Positions 23,221 through 34,527 are shown, numbered from the stretch's first letter. The stretch: 64,000 nt of DNA from Coix lacryma-jobi var. lacryma-jobi (GCA_009763385.1 CM019831.1:76636706-76700705); one strand, 5' to 3'. A program made the numbers and translations. The notes: generated from the sequence alone by a model not told the origin.

Positions 23221-24019
23221 TCACAATGGATTGCGGGTCAGTAATCTCGGCAATGGCAGTGTGGCATGGTTTTCATAGATCTCGAGATCTTCAGATTCAT
23301 CCGGATCCCCGCCTGCGAAGCCAACTGGTAGGAAGGAGTAATCTTCTTTGGTCCAAGAACTCATTGCTAATAGCCCGAGGGAAACCCCGGCGTGCACACC
23401 TTGGATGACGGCCTGATCTATGCGAAAATCCATGCGTCAAGACTTCGGCTGCAAGTCAGTGACGGTCATTTGATGCCAAGCGTTCACGCTGCATTTGCAA
23501 TGCGGCTATTTCAAACGGTCATTCTCTGCAAAAAGGGCTAACAAAAGAAGGGATGCGTCAAGTAAGGCAAACTCAACCGGAAGAAGAGGACTAAGGCTCT
23601 GCTAACCTGTGATGATGATGCTGCAGAGTTGCTTCCGTTGGTCTGCCCACTCAGCTTCCTCGATACTATGCTTCTTGGACACGCTTTCCAGTCCTTCCAG
23701 GCCTTATCCTTTTCCTCGCGGTATCGAAAAGCATCCAGATGGGTCCGTTAAAATGAATCGTCGAATTTAAATCTGATGGCTTAGGGAAAGGATTGGGAAG
23801 AAGTTAATGGAGTTACCGTTTCTGGAAGAGGAACTCGAGCTTGGCTGGATGAAGACCCCACCCTGAGAAGGACGATGGATCAGGGATGGATGAGCAAGAA
23901 GAACTATCGCAAGGGGGCAGGGGACTAGTCTTTTACCTATGGCACCAGCGAGTTAATACTTGTTTTCCTCCTGCTTCATCTCCGTCAGGGAGCCTGCCGC
24001 GGTCACCTTTGCCTGTCAT
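23221..24019 (-). pseudogene. antisense gene 2 of Tat element B
   Basis: It begins on the minus strand at 24019 with MTGKGDRGRLPDGDEAGG and appears to splice after TRWCH (donor GTAAAAG near 23937). The last exon (to 23221) reads RIDQAVIQGVHAGVSLGLLA and ends with a Glu/Asp-rich ESEDLEIYENHA. Element A has the same gene at 39960-40803 (MANGDDRGKRPAEG ... RVDQVAIHGVHHGVALGLVA ... LLESYEDHA). Conservation of both ends in two diverged elements supports a real antisense gene. The middle exons here are hard to read and may be broken. Function unknown. Confidence 0.6.
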
Positions 24020-24653
24020 TGATGGGAACAAAAGTAAGGGGTTTTTCTCTCTGGTTTGAGTTAGAAGCCGAGAGACGAAAAATTTTGCAAGTCAAACTAT
24101 TTGACTGGAGATAAGGATAACAGCTTGTGTAGGGTCATATTTATAGGACCAAGGCTTGCACACTGGAAGACCAAGCATCAGATTGGGGTTTCCACGTCTT
24201 ATGGGCCGTTATTGGGCCGAGCTGGATTTCTAACGATTGGAAGAGGTTGTGACTCCAGAGTCAGAGGGCCAATGGGATTCGGTTAAGAGTTGTTCAGTTT
24301 TAACTAGTATTTGGGAACTCATGTTACCAATTGGCATTAAGGGCGGAGAACTGAGAATCGGAAAATCCCTTAAGAAACCTTGGTGTCATCATGGACCGGA
24401 AAGCTGAGGGGAAAATCAGATACTGTGGATCTAAGATGACCGATTACAACAATTGCCTGCGAGACAAAGGTATCTAATGCGATTGTCAGCAATAGCCAAT
24501 GTGGTAAACATCGCCGCTAGAATAAAATGAGAGTTAATGATTGATGCGCAGAAACAGAGCATACATTGATCTGGAGGGAGGATCATATCAGATTGATTTA
24601 TAACGAGGAACATTGATTGAATTACAAATTTACAAAATAAATACAGTGGAAGA
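24020..24653. other. spacer between the antisense genes of element B
   Basis: It should hold the promoter of antisense gene 2. On the minus strand a CTATAAATATGACC box lies at about 24135-24148, some 120 bp upstream of the start at 24019. No other ORF is convincing. Confidence 0.45.
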
Positions 24654-25318
24654 TCAGTTCGTCCGTTCTATCCTATTTCTAATTGGGAGATCAAAGTCGA
24701 AGGAATCAGCCAGATCTATTCCGACTTCTTTCATATCATTGACAGAATGAGCCACCCTGTATTCTAGCCCTCGCTCGCAGACATCGAAATTACGGTAATT
24801 GGCTCCAGAGTGAATCCGTACCGCGTTGAAGGCGAGTGCTGCGCCATATCCCATACCAGCTCTAGAAATGTTAGGGAGGGCTCGGTTGACTTCGTTTACC
24901 CGCCTCAGAGCTGTCGTACCCGGTACGTTGGCCGTGACGGCGAGGTTAGCAATAGCTGCTTCGAGAGATTGAAGCTTGGTCTCCAGAGCTAAAAAGGAGG
25001 AAGAGTCGGTAAGAGCAGAAAGGGAAAATGAAAGGAAGATGATGAAGGGATGCTTACCGGTAGCCCGTTCCCGGGCAACATCGCGCTCGAGAGAGATTCG
25101 GTTGATCTCCCGATCCTTCCTCTCCGAATTGAATTGAAGATCTGCAATCTTCTGAATCAGGACCTCGGGAAGGTCGTCTCCGGCCCTTCTAATAAAAATG
25201 GTGAGGTAAGAACAACTGCTTCTTTTTGAAACGAAAGAAAGAAAGAAAAGAACAACCTCCTTTTGGAGGTGCTAGAAGCACCAAGCTCGGAACTATGGCG
25301 ACTCGCTGTAGAAGACAT
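24654..25318 (-). CDS. antisense gene 1 of Tat element B, coiled-coil protein
   Basis: The minus-strand start at 25318 gives MSSTASRHSSELGASSTSK, then a GT-AG intron (about 25190-25260), then DDLPEVLIQKIADLQFNSER with a charged coil (DREINRISLERDVARERA), a second probable intron, and a last exon reading LQSLEAAIANLAVTANVPG and ending FDLPIRNRIERTN at 24654. The heptad-like spacing suggests a coiled coil. It has the place of antisense gene 1 of element A but not its PMD-like part, so B may have a shortened or replaced version. No stop was seen in the exons read. Function unknown. Confidence 0.5.
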
Positions 25319-25570
25319 CCTCCAGAGTAAGATATGACAAGAGAAAAGAGGGTTTTTGAGACTGAGCAGAGGAGTTCAGAGTACACCAGTCGAAACGAGC
25401 TGAAGAAAGATTTTTAAAGGATCCCAAGAGGTGCATCGGGAGATGAATCGGTAGGTGAAGTAATTATGACATGAAAGATTTCTACAGAGGTGGATACTTC
25501 AGAGGATTCCACATATGTATATGGGAAAAAGATTTTGGAACAAATATTTATCCCAAAATTAGGGGGCATG

Positions 25571-26728
25571 TGTTGACCACAGATTTTCGCACGCACAAGA
25601 ATATGACAGATGGGCCCAGCCGGCAGAGAAGAAAGAATTCGGCAAGTAATCAGACGGCTATTTGGTCCTCAGGATTTCGATGAATGTATGTGCGGTCGGC
25701 TATCTTGCAGAGAGGTGGTTCCATTCAGGAGATGGATGTTGCAGATGAAGCCGGCTTGCATGGGAAGGCATATGGCGATGAAAGACACCGAGAAGATTAG
25801 GAATAGATTTCGTATCTTTCCATATTTTATCATTGTAAATCATAATCGTCTAGGACTCGTATTTCGTCCAGGGTATAAATATAAGCCCTCGACCATTGTA
25901 AAATTGTTCACAACCATATCAATACAAACCGGCCCCGTGCCATCTTCGAGTCCCTAAGTCGTGTCGTCGAGTTCTTCGGGAGGAAACATCGATCCATCGA
26001 CCTCCGTAAGTACCGGCAACCTTGTTATCATGTCTAGTATCATGCGGTGGATTTAGATATGATGCAAGTAGTCTCGTATGTTAAGCTTACTATCGTGCGA
26101 CGGATTTAAGTTTATGACGGGAAGTTTTGCTTGTGCCTTGTATCGTGCGGCGGATTAAGACATGAGTAAAAATAGTTATCGGCTCTATTAGATTTGGCAG
26201 ATCTAGTAGATTCATTAAGTTATCATGTGTTATGTGTTTTATTTATTTAATTCCTGTAACACTCTTTTGTCCAATCTAGATTGATCTCTATTCCGCCTTA
26301 TTTCACAAATTTACTTGTGCTTTGCTAATCATAAGATCATGATGGCCGGATCAACTTTCAATCTAGGTTGTTACATGTTGTGGGTTCATACATGTCGACC
26401 ATGTTTATGCTTTGATAAAACTGGGTGTCGTGCGGCAGATACAGGTTTTAGATTAGTTCGATCATGTTTGCTTGTATGTTTCCTTCCTCATGGACCCCAA
26501 CTCGGCTAGTTTGCCGATTTTGGTTAAGCTTACACGAGCAATGAGCTCTTATAGATCTGTACAGATATATGCATGCTTTTAGCTTGTTATAATTAGATTG
26601 TATCATGCGGTGGTTGATCTAATTATAAGAAGTGGTATAAACTTATAGCAAGTGGTATCATGCGGTGGATTAGCTTCGCTTAAGTTTATGCTTGATGGGA
26701 TTATGAAGACTAAACGTGCGGCAGATTA
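25571..26728 (+). mobile_element. 3' LTR of Tat element B, truncated
   Basis: It starts TGTTGACCACAG right after the purine tract AAAATTAGGGGGCATG (25555-25570), with TATA box TATAAATA at 25874-25881. It is nearly identical to 17533-18690. It stops after GTGCGGCAGATTA at 26728, where unrelated Copia sequence begins, so roughly 400 bp of the LTR is gone. High identity of the two LTRs suggests a fairly young insertion. Confidence 0.85.
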
Positions 26729-27993
26729 CTCGTCGAAGGTGACATCAGATGTCTCCATGACTCGGTTAGTATCAAGGTTAAGTACATGATATGCGCGAGT
26801 ATGAGTGCCATAACCCAAAAATACACCGTCAGAAGAACGAGACACAAACTTGTCAAAGTTTCCTTTTTTTGAGTATGAAACAATGGCAACCAAAAACTCT
26901 AAAATAACTCACTTTGGGTTGTTTTCCAAAACGCAACTCATAAGAAGTCTTTTCAAGAAAGCTCAGAGAAAAATGCGATTGGAAATATAGCATGCAGTGT
27001 TCATAGCTTCGGTGCAATACCGCCTAGGAGTCCTATGCTCATCGAGCATCATCCTGGCCATCTCAACAAGGGTCTGATTTTTCCTCTCTACAACACCATT
27101 TTGTGGCGGTGTGTAGGGGGAAGAAAACTGATGCTCTAAACCCAAAGAGTTACAAAACTTTTCAAAATCTGAGTTTTTAAACTCAGAACCATTATCACTT
27201 CGAATAGCTCGCATTGAGTTCATAGGGAACTCATTCTGAAGACGCAAAATCAGATTGTGAGCAAAAGAGAAAGTCTCAGTTTTCTCAGCTAAAAAGAAAA
27301 CCCACGAATATCTCGAAAAATCGTCAACAACAACAAGCACGTACCCCTTCCCCCAACCGAGCTCACCCGAGCCGGACCAACAAGGTCCATGTGTAAAAGC
27401 TCTCCAGGGCGCTTAGTCATGACCTGAGTCACTGGATGGTGGGGAGCAGCAACCATTTTCCCATGTCTACAAGAATGGCAAACAAGATCCTTCTCCATGG
27501 ACAACTTGGGCAATCCTCGGATTAGGCCAAGTGAGCTAAGCCTTGCAAGCAAGTCGAAGCTCAGGTGACCGAGTCTCCTATGCCACTTCCAAAGATCATA
27601 GGAGGAAGATCCAGCCAAAAGACAACGAGAAATCCCAAACGACTCCGAGAAATTCGCACGAAAGACTTTCCCAAAGGGCAAAATCAAACATACAAGATTG
27701 CCCTGAGGATCTAAAATACGACTGAGATTCGTCTTAAAACGAATCTGATAGTCATCATCGAAAAGTTGCAAAACAGAAAGAAGGTTAAAATGCAAGTTAG
27801 AAACAAGAGCAACATCACGCAACACAAAGTGCTCATTAACTCGCACCGACCCACGAGACAACACTTTACCTTTGCTATTGTCGTCGAAGGTGATAAATTC
27901 CTTTCCGGCAACTGGACTAAGACTGGAGAACCACTTGGCGTTTCCGGTCATGTGTCTTGAGCACCCGGAATCCACCAACCAAACGTTCTCCAA
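26729..27993 (-). pseudogene. pol: Copia protease and integrase, element C
   Basis: Protease DSGCSRHMTGNAKWF is at the start (27993 downward). The pre-integrase zinc region WHRRLGHLSFDLL ... CHSCRHGK is near 27580-27480. The integrase core holds LLHMDLVGP, VDDFSRYSW, RSDNGSEF and PPQNGVVERKNQ (27400-27050). The C-terminal part with FDKFVSRSSDGVFLGYG lies at 26860-26810. Breaks occur near 27335 and 26960. RT never begins. Confidence 0.85.
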
Positions 27994-28219
27994 TCGTTTT
28001 ACCTACATCAATAAAATACATAGGGTGAGCATACGGTCCAACACTGGGGTGAGTAAAATGGGAATTATACCAGTGTTGGGTCGGTTGCTCAAAAGAACGG
28101 TTAGTAGCAAAACCTTTCCTAGCACGCCTACGGGGAAAGCGATCACCACGTATAGGAAAACGTGGTCCGCTAAGGGAAGAGCGTCCATCGCGATACTCAA
28201 AACGCGGTGGGGGTAACGC

Positions 28220-30499
28220 TCAACTACAAAGCCACCGCCACGGGGTCCATAGCCACAACCGCAGGCTCCCGCCGGGCACGTCCTCCTTGCGGCCTAGGCC
28301 TAGGACCACCTCTAGGCCTAGTAGCTCTCCTTTGAACATTTGGCACATGTACATCATGGAAAGGATGGTACATCTCCGTGTTGTTCATCTCCTTTGCACG
28401 GTGCCCTCTCTCTTGCACCGAAAGTAAAACTCCCTCAAATGTCCATCTCTCCCACAGTGCTCACAATGGTACCTCACCGCTCTCATAGGGGGTTGTTGGT
28501 ACTCACGGTAGTGGGTGTGGATCACTTTGCCTTTCTGTGGCATGAGCTCCTCTTGGATAGGTGGCATAGTGTGTAGCTTGTTCTTGAGGTGGTTTGGTTT
28601 TGGAGCCCATGTCTGTTTCTTGGGTGGAGCTCTCAGAGGTTCAAAAAACACTAGGCTCTTGGGTGGAATCTTAGTAGGTTTGGGAGTAGTGGTGGAGTTG
28701 GGCTTTTCACTTGGGTTAAGACCACTCGACTCTCCAATCTTACCAAAAGACGAAGCACACTCACACCCTGAGCAAAACCTACACCAGGACCTCTAGCAGC
28801 ACGCTTGAATTGGGCAATCATCATCCCAAGCTGTGGCTCACCACTAGACACCAATGACAAGATGGTCCGAAAGTATGTGTTTTCTTCCTTGGTTTGCATC
28901 TTGTCATGCTTCACATTGGCAATCTCCATCTTCAAACCCTCACACAAGACACACCTAGACACACAAGTTCTACCCGAGCTGGCCTTCTCAAGAGACACAA
29001 TCTTGGCATTCTTCTCTGCCAACTCGGATTGCAAGCCTGCACAAGACTTGCATGCACCCAACAACACGGGTCTTGCCCGGAGCTCATCCACCTGTCCAAC
29101 CAAAGCAGCATACTTACTTCTCAAAGTGAGATGGTCAGTCATGTGCTTGCTGCACATCTCGCACTCACCCTCCTCAGAGACAACTACGGTGGACTTGGCA
29201 AACTCAAGCTCCTTCACCGTATCCTCCCACTTCTGCCTAAACTCCTTCCGCTCTCTAGCAGCACGCCTAAGCAGCTTATCATGACTAAGAAGGGCGGCAG
29301 TAATTTTCTCGACCTCAGCAGAAAGCTCGTTAGGGGTCTGAGATACCTGGGAGGTGTCGTCGTCATCGTCGTTCTGAGGGATCTCCTCTAGCTGACTGTC
29401 GACCTCCTTGCCGAGGGCAATGGTGCAAAAGCCCTCGTTGTCAGCGAAGAAGCAGAAGCCGTTCAGCTTGTCCTCGATCTTCTTCTTCTTCTCGGACTCG
29501 TCGTCGCTTGAGGAGACGTCGCTGAGCGTGGCAAAGAAAGCACGCTACTCAGCCTGGGCCTTCTCCAAGTACTTCTTGATGTAGTCCTTGTTGAAGACGC
29601 CTTCCGCTTGTGCTTCGCAGGGACGTACTTCTCCTTGCGCTTGCCGAAGTCGTACTTTGGTCAGGGTCGCCGCACTCAAAACATCTAAAGCGTCCTCCTC
29701 CGTGGCGACGGTTCATGCGGTTGTTGTGGAACCGCGAGAACCGGTTGGCAAGCAAGGTCAACTCATCATCCCCCATGAACTCCAGCTGCTCCTCTGTGAC
29801 AGAAAGAAGAGAAGAAATTGCAAATCCTCCAGAGGGGTTAGCAGAAGAGCCAGAAAGCAAAGCCATAGACGGGCCAGAAGGATTCTCATAAGAGGCCCTC
29901 GTCATGGCATCAATCTCACTGGCTTGAGCTTACTGAAGAGCTCGTCGCATGTGAGGGTCTCATAATTAGGCGATTCGATGATCGCCTGGACCTTAGAGTC
30001 CCACACCCCCGATCGAGAGTATGCAAAATCTTGAGAGCCCTCTCATGATCGTCTAAAGACAACAACTCCTTGTTCGCTCTCATCCTGTTGACAATCACCT
30101 GAAAGCGAGCGAATAAACTCTCTATGCTCTCGCCAGGCATGTGTCGAAAGTTCTCATACTCCCGCTTATGCGACTCGTAGAGACGAGATTTGACTTGAGA
30201 GGTTCCCTCATGGAAGCGCATGAGGGTCGCCCAAATCTGACGAGCCGTGGGGAGATGAGAACGCGATCAAACTCAGACACACTCAAACAGGAGAAAAGAG
30301 CATTACGGGCTCGGCTATTGGCATCGTGCTCATCGATCTGCAGCTGAGTCACACGAGCAGCCAAGACCACGTAATCATCCTTGTTGAAAAACTCCTAGAC
30401 AGAAGCACCCATGCTCTGAAGATAGGCCGACATGCGTATCTTCCAATATGCATAGTTCGTCCCATCGAAAAATGGCGGTTTGCCAATGCCGCGATCCAT
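28220..30499 (-). pseudogene. gag: Copia gag, element C
   Basis: The minus-strand start at 30499 reads MDRGIGKPPFFDGTNYAYWK, the usual Copia gag opening. The core includes KREYENFRHMPGESIESLF and MRANKELLSLDDHERALKIL (30150-30040). A long coiled-coil region follows (29217-28651, with MCSKHMTDHLTLRSKYAALV). A zinc-knuckle region near 28470 reads CEHCGRDGHLREFYFRC, with Phe or Tyr where the last His-to-Cys spacing is expected. There are breaks near 30240, 29920, 29550 and 28650. Confidence 0.75.
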
Positions 30500-30550
30500 G
30501 TCGCCTTCTGTGGATTTGGAACTGGCTAAGGTGGAAGATCCTTCACCCGC

Positions 30551-30562
30551 TCTGATACCAAT
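30551..30562 (-). other. primer binding site, tRNA-Met type, minus strand
   Basis: The minus strand reads ATTGGTATCAGA next to the LTR end CCTTCA. It fixes the orientation of element C. Confidence 0.9.
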
Positions 30563-30962
30563 TGAAGGACCGAGAATGCAAAAGCTTGGCGACCAGAGGG
30601 GGTGAATGGGAGCCTAAAATTTCTCTCGAAACTTCGGCCTTTGTCCCAAAAATCAACCCCTGAAAGCTTTTACCAAAACGTGATGCCCACGACCCTTGGA
30701 AGAGGGTGGATGATCCCTAGGATCACAGCGAGGCACCACAAAGCAAGAGCGAACCAAACGCCAAAAGGACCGGCTCAAGCTCGACCCAAAAACCGACTCC
30801 TGAATGTAGATAGAGAGCTACGTCGAGAAATCTCCAAATACCTATGCTAACAAGTAGCAAAGATACCTAGAGAGGTTTCTTGGTTAACTCTAGGGCCAAA
30901 CGAGAAGTCCAAAAACCAAGCGGTAAAGCCGGGAGAGCAAACGCACTAAGAAACAACACTCA

Positions 30963-31232
30963 GCCGAGTCCCGGACTGTCCGGGGTTCCGACCGCGGACT
31001 GTCGGCCCAACGGCGGACTGTCCGGGAACCAGTGGCGGACTGTCCGCTGGCTAAAACCCAAAAACAGCAAAGCTGCTGAAGTCCCCCTGGACACTCCCGG
31101 ATAGTCCGTGACTCAGTACTGCGGAATGTCCGCCGGTGTCCTGAGGGTCTGAATGCAGGAGCGAGCAGCCACTGATCTGGCTCACGCCCGATGCGCGGAC
31201 TGTCCGCGAGTCATGCCGCGGACTGTCCGCCA
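30963..31232. repeat. CGGACTGTCCG palindrome array in LTR C
   Basis: About nine copies of CGGACTGTCCG or one-base variants (CGGATAGTCCG, CGGAATGTCCG) are scattered over 270 bp. The motif is an odd-length palindrome. On the element's strand it lies late in the LTR (R/U5 side). Solo LTR D has the same array at 46155-46425. Confidence 0.85.
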
Positions 31233-32020
31233 ACGTCGAGTGAAGGCGATTTCAGTCGCCACTTCACCAAATTTCTCCCAAAATGATCCAAATCAAAATC
31301 CCTTGATCCCAAAATTGGAGAGGATGATCACGAGGTAGTTAGGAGACTATCCCCAAGAAATAATCCGCTCAAATCAACTCAATCAACAGAAAATTGAAAG
31401 GGAAGGTGTATGAACCGAAAAAGCGCCACGAAATTGAATCGACCTGATCTACTTGTTCGTGAGGAGTTAGATGAATTCCTTCGGTGGAAATGATCTCCTC
31501 GCTATAAGAACAAGTTGATTCAAGTGGATTTCAAAAAGACGCAGTAGAGAGGGAGATCGAGTGATGGGAAAATCGCGGAGAAACGAAGAACGCGAAGAAC
31601 AAAGTCAAAACATGAATCAAGACATTGATCTGCAACCGTGTGGCTACCACACGCTACAACAGTGAGATTACAGTCTCACTTCCACAAAATCTCATGAACA
31701 CAGAGGTATTGTCTCTGCGGATCTCAGTTGCTACAGCAGGGGATTGGGAGAGCAGGAAAACCCTAAGTGGAGAAGAGCAAATGACTAAGATAGGATGGAA
31801 GGTGGGTGTCCCCTCTACTTATCCTAATTCTAGTTCCCACTCTACCCCTAACTAATTACAGAGCGAACCAGCTAAACCCTAGGGTTATTCTAGACCAAGT
31901 CGAAGTATATGTTGATCCGATAGCCACACCCGCACAACTGGTAGCGTTGCCTCGACGTAACCTCACCGATTGCCGCCACGTGCCGCCACTGCTCTGCTCA
32001 TCCTTTTCACGGACCTCGCC

Positions 32021-32290
32021 CCCGGTTTTGAGGCCCAAACCGGGAAACCAGCCTTCACGACCAACCCCCGGTTTTGAGGCCCAAACCGGGAAAACCGCCG
32101 TCCATCGCCTAAGTTTTGTGGCCCAAACTCAGAAACCTGCCAGCGCCCAGGTTTTGAGGCCCAAACCTGGAAACCGTCCTCAGCCCGAGTTTTGTGGCCC
32201 AAACTCGGCAAACCTGCAGCACCCAGGTTTTGTGGCCCAAACCTAGAAACCGTCCACCGGTGGTTTTTCTGTGGCTCAACCACCAAACCG
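32021..32290. repeat. covarying palindromes around TTTTGWGGCCCAAA, LTR C
   Basis: Seven units of about 37-46 bp each hold a constant centre (GTTTTGAGGCCCAAAC or GTTTTGTGGCCCAAAC) flanked by arms that differ between units but stay complementary within a unit: CCGG/CCGG twice, AGG/CCT, CGAG/CTCG, AGG/CCT and a final TGG/CCA. The array lies towards the U3 side on the element's strand. Confidence 0.85.
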
Positions 32291-32634
32291 AGTCGTAGAG
32301 GGGATGCACCGCCCGTGCACCCCGTCCACTGACACATGTCCCCAGGTCCTCGACCCGAGCAACACTGTGCCCCGCAAGTCTCCGCTCGTCGCTATCCCAG
32401 GCTGTCTGCCACCACAGCTGATCCTCAGGCCACTGGTCCCTCAGTCCAAGCCTCACATCCGCCCTTCACCGCTCCCGGTCCATCGGCACGGCACGTCTCT
32501 ACTTGACCTTCACCTTGCCTTCGATCACTGTATCCGTGCTCGACACCTGCGCAACACAAGCCAAAGAACATGCGCATCAAACCAGTTGACAATCACTCAT
32601 CACTCAAGATCCGGCATACACCCATGTATCCGCA

Positions 32635-32807
32635 GGGGGGGCTCTTGTACTAGTGTATGCCACGTTGCTTATAGTCAAGATTTGAGATTCAAATTCATAG
32701 CATACACTAAGAGGGAGTTTGAACTAAATTTTGGAATTCAAAAGCTTTAATTCTTTCTATCATTATTGTAAGCCTAAATTGGTTGTCATCAATACCAAAG
32801 GGGAGTT
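32635..32807 (+). other. 3' internal tail and purine tract of Copia G
   Basis: The AT-rich tail ends with AATACCAAAGGGGAGTT, the purine tract used to prime plus-strand synthesis, immediately before the LTR at 32808. No coding sequence of G remains in the window. Confidence 0.6.
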
Positions 32808-33147
32808 TGTAAGTGCATTCGCCCCCAATGGGTTTTGGATAATTAATCACAATCAAATTAGGGACTAACAGATTTATAAAGGCGTATATGCAGGTGTTAG
32901 TCTTTAGAAAGAATTGCAACGATGAAATCCTGTGAACAAAGCACGTCAAAATTTTGTTGGAGAAAAGATTCCTAGCTCAAGTGGTCGATTCCTAGTTTAA
33001 TTTTAAACTTGAGTTATAGGTAAGCCGGACTATCAAGAGGGATACAAATTAGGCTAGCTAGATGTGGTGATAAGTGCTCATGTCGTCTAACATCTTGTGC
33101 TTGAGAGACACCGCGCACTCACGAACACATAGAGGTATTTTGTGCAC

Positions 33148-34410
33148 TAACTGGTAGGTCGGTAGTACGACCCTAGTGGCCGTAGTACCGCCGAAGAGGA
33201 GCCGCGCGCATGCTCTCTAGATGGGGTTAAATTTGAACTACTGGTAGTACCGCTATAACCCCGGTACTACCGAGCCCGGTAGTACCGACCCCTAGTCGGT
33301 AGTACCGTGGTTCCGAAGCATTTTTTCAGCCTCTCTGTTTGTGCTCAGATTTGACCTACCGGTAGTAACGCCATAAGTCTAGTACTACCGGCAACCTGGT
33401 AGTACCGACGTCTTAGGTCGATTTGCAAACCTCTTTGTGTGGGTGCGATTTGGCCTACCGGTAGTACCGCCATAAGGTCGGTACTACCGGCCCCGGCGGT
33501 ACCGACCTGTCTGGTCGGTAGTACCTGGTTGGTCAACAGGTCTGTCTCAATGGTTATTTGGTCAGTCGGTACTACCGGCCTATGGGCACGGTACTACCGG
33601 TAATTGCCTGGAAATAGTGACTAGTATAAATAGCCACTCACTTGACTTCTAACTGTTACCCACTTCATTCATTGCGACCTAACTTCAAACAAACAGCTCC
33701 CAAGCATTGACTCTCCCCTCTCTTTCCCCCTTTGCTCCCAGATTCAATCCCTTGAAACCTTTGAGCTAGGGAAGTGAGATTAGAGAGTGGGAAGCTTCGA
33801 TCTACGACTTGAGCACTTGGTTCCATCATTTTGCCGGCTTGGTTTGTGTTTATTATCTTGGGTTCTTGGAACCCTAACCGGTTAAGTGTTCTTCGGTGGT
33901 ATCCCGTGTTGATTCATTTGTGAGGGCTCCCTGAAGCATTTGTTTTTCCCTGTTGTTCTTAGTGGAGAAACTCGGGCTAACCTTTGTGGTTGCTGAGTGA
34001 GGCAAGGAGGTTAAAGAGACTCCGACCTTGGGTGGTCACCTCAACAACTGAGGACGTAGGCACTCCTTAGTGGTTTGGCTGAACCTCAGGATAAATCTTT
34101 GTGTCCCGTGTGCTTGTTGTTCTCTCTACTTTGGATATTACGCTTGTGCTTGTGTTCTTCATGTTCTTCCTCCCTTCTCTCTCATTCTTAGGTTGGGAAG
34201 GCTCGATCTACACTTTGTCAAGGAACCAAGACTTGGAAAGGCTATAATCTTTGCCTACAACTCTTAGGGAAGTGGGGTGATTCCTAGTTCTGAAATTGCA
34301 TCTCATTTACTTTGATTTCGTAGCTTGTCATAGGTAGTACCGTTTGTTTGCGTCGGTAGTACCGGTGTGCATCACCCGGTAGTAACGGCCCAAACAGACC
34401 GGTAGTACCG
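33148..34410. repeat. CGGTAGTACCG palindrome array in LTR G
   Basis: Roughly twenty copies of CGGTAGTACCG, or its mirror CGGTACTACCG, occur in two blocks: 33148-33610, ending just before the TATA box, and 34336-34410 near the LTR end. The motif is an 11-base odd palindrome. Spacing is irregular (10-60 bp), so this is not a simple tandem repeat. Confidence 0.85.
33625..33632 (+). promoter_or_regulatory. TATA box of LTR G
   Basis: TATAAATA lies right after the main palindrome block, as expected for the start of R. Confidence 0.7.
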
Positions 34411-34527
34411 GCTGTCATCTGACCTTAGTTTTTGAGTTTTGAGTTTTAGACTTTTAGAATCACCTATTCACCCCCCCCCTCCCCTCTCTAGGCTGATTTG
34501 ATCCTTTCACTAAGTGTGGGGGATTAT

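Larger units (their letters stand above)
17533..26728 (+). mobile_element. Tat-lineage gypsy element B, deleted in pol and 3' LTR
   Basis: Parts: 5' LTR 17533-19093, primer site 19094-19118, gag 19136-21114, protease 21526-22348, vestiges of RT and RNase H 22349-22840, two antisense genes (23221-24019 and 24654-25318), a purine tract ending at 25570, and a 3' LTR 25571-26728 that lacks its last 400 bp or so. The gene order with antisense ORFs between pol and the 3' LTR is the mark of the Tat lineage. It inserted into Copia H. It is related to element A, with which it shares LTR motifs and the antisense gene at 23221-24019. Confidence 0.8.
26729..32634 (-). mobile_element. Copia element C (minus strand), 3' half missing
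   Basis: On the minus strand: 5' LTR 30563-32634, tRNA-Met primer site 30551-30562, gag from 30499, protease and integrase to 26729. RT, RNase H and the 3' LTR are absent; the cut comes just after the integrase C-terminus (SDVTFDE). It abuts the broken LTR of B, so one deletion probably removed both ends. It lies inside the tail of Copia G. Confidence 0.8.
30563..32634 (-). mobile_element. 5' LTR of Copia element C
   Basis: A 2,072-bp LTR with plus-strand ends TGAAGGACC and GTATCCGCA. The right end was set by comparison with solo LTR D, whose end is proved by a target-site duplication. It carries two palindrome arrays: CGGACTGTCCG (30963-31232) and a TTTTGAGGCCCAAA type (32021-32290). Confidence 0.75.
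32808..34509 (+). mobile_element. 3' LTR of Copia element G
   Basis: A 1,702-bp LTR from TGTAAGTGCATT to TTGATCCTTTCA. The TATA box TATAAATA is at 33625-33632. A poly-C tract at 34471-34480 precedes the end, as in LTR H. It follows a purine tract and has no primer site after it, so it is the 3' LTR. The palindrome array GGTAGTACCG fills U3. Confidence 0.8.

Noticed and set aside
31806..32750. ORFs of 146 and 159 residues over LTR C
   Set aside because: They translate the palindrome array and U3 of the LTR, with repeated AQTxxPA phrases and no family.
33148..33610. CRISPR-like look of the CGGTAGTACCG repeats
   Set aside because: Repeats are only 11 bases, spacing is irregular, and they lie inside a plant Copia LTR; no cas genes, and the genome is eukaryotic.
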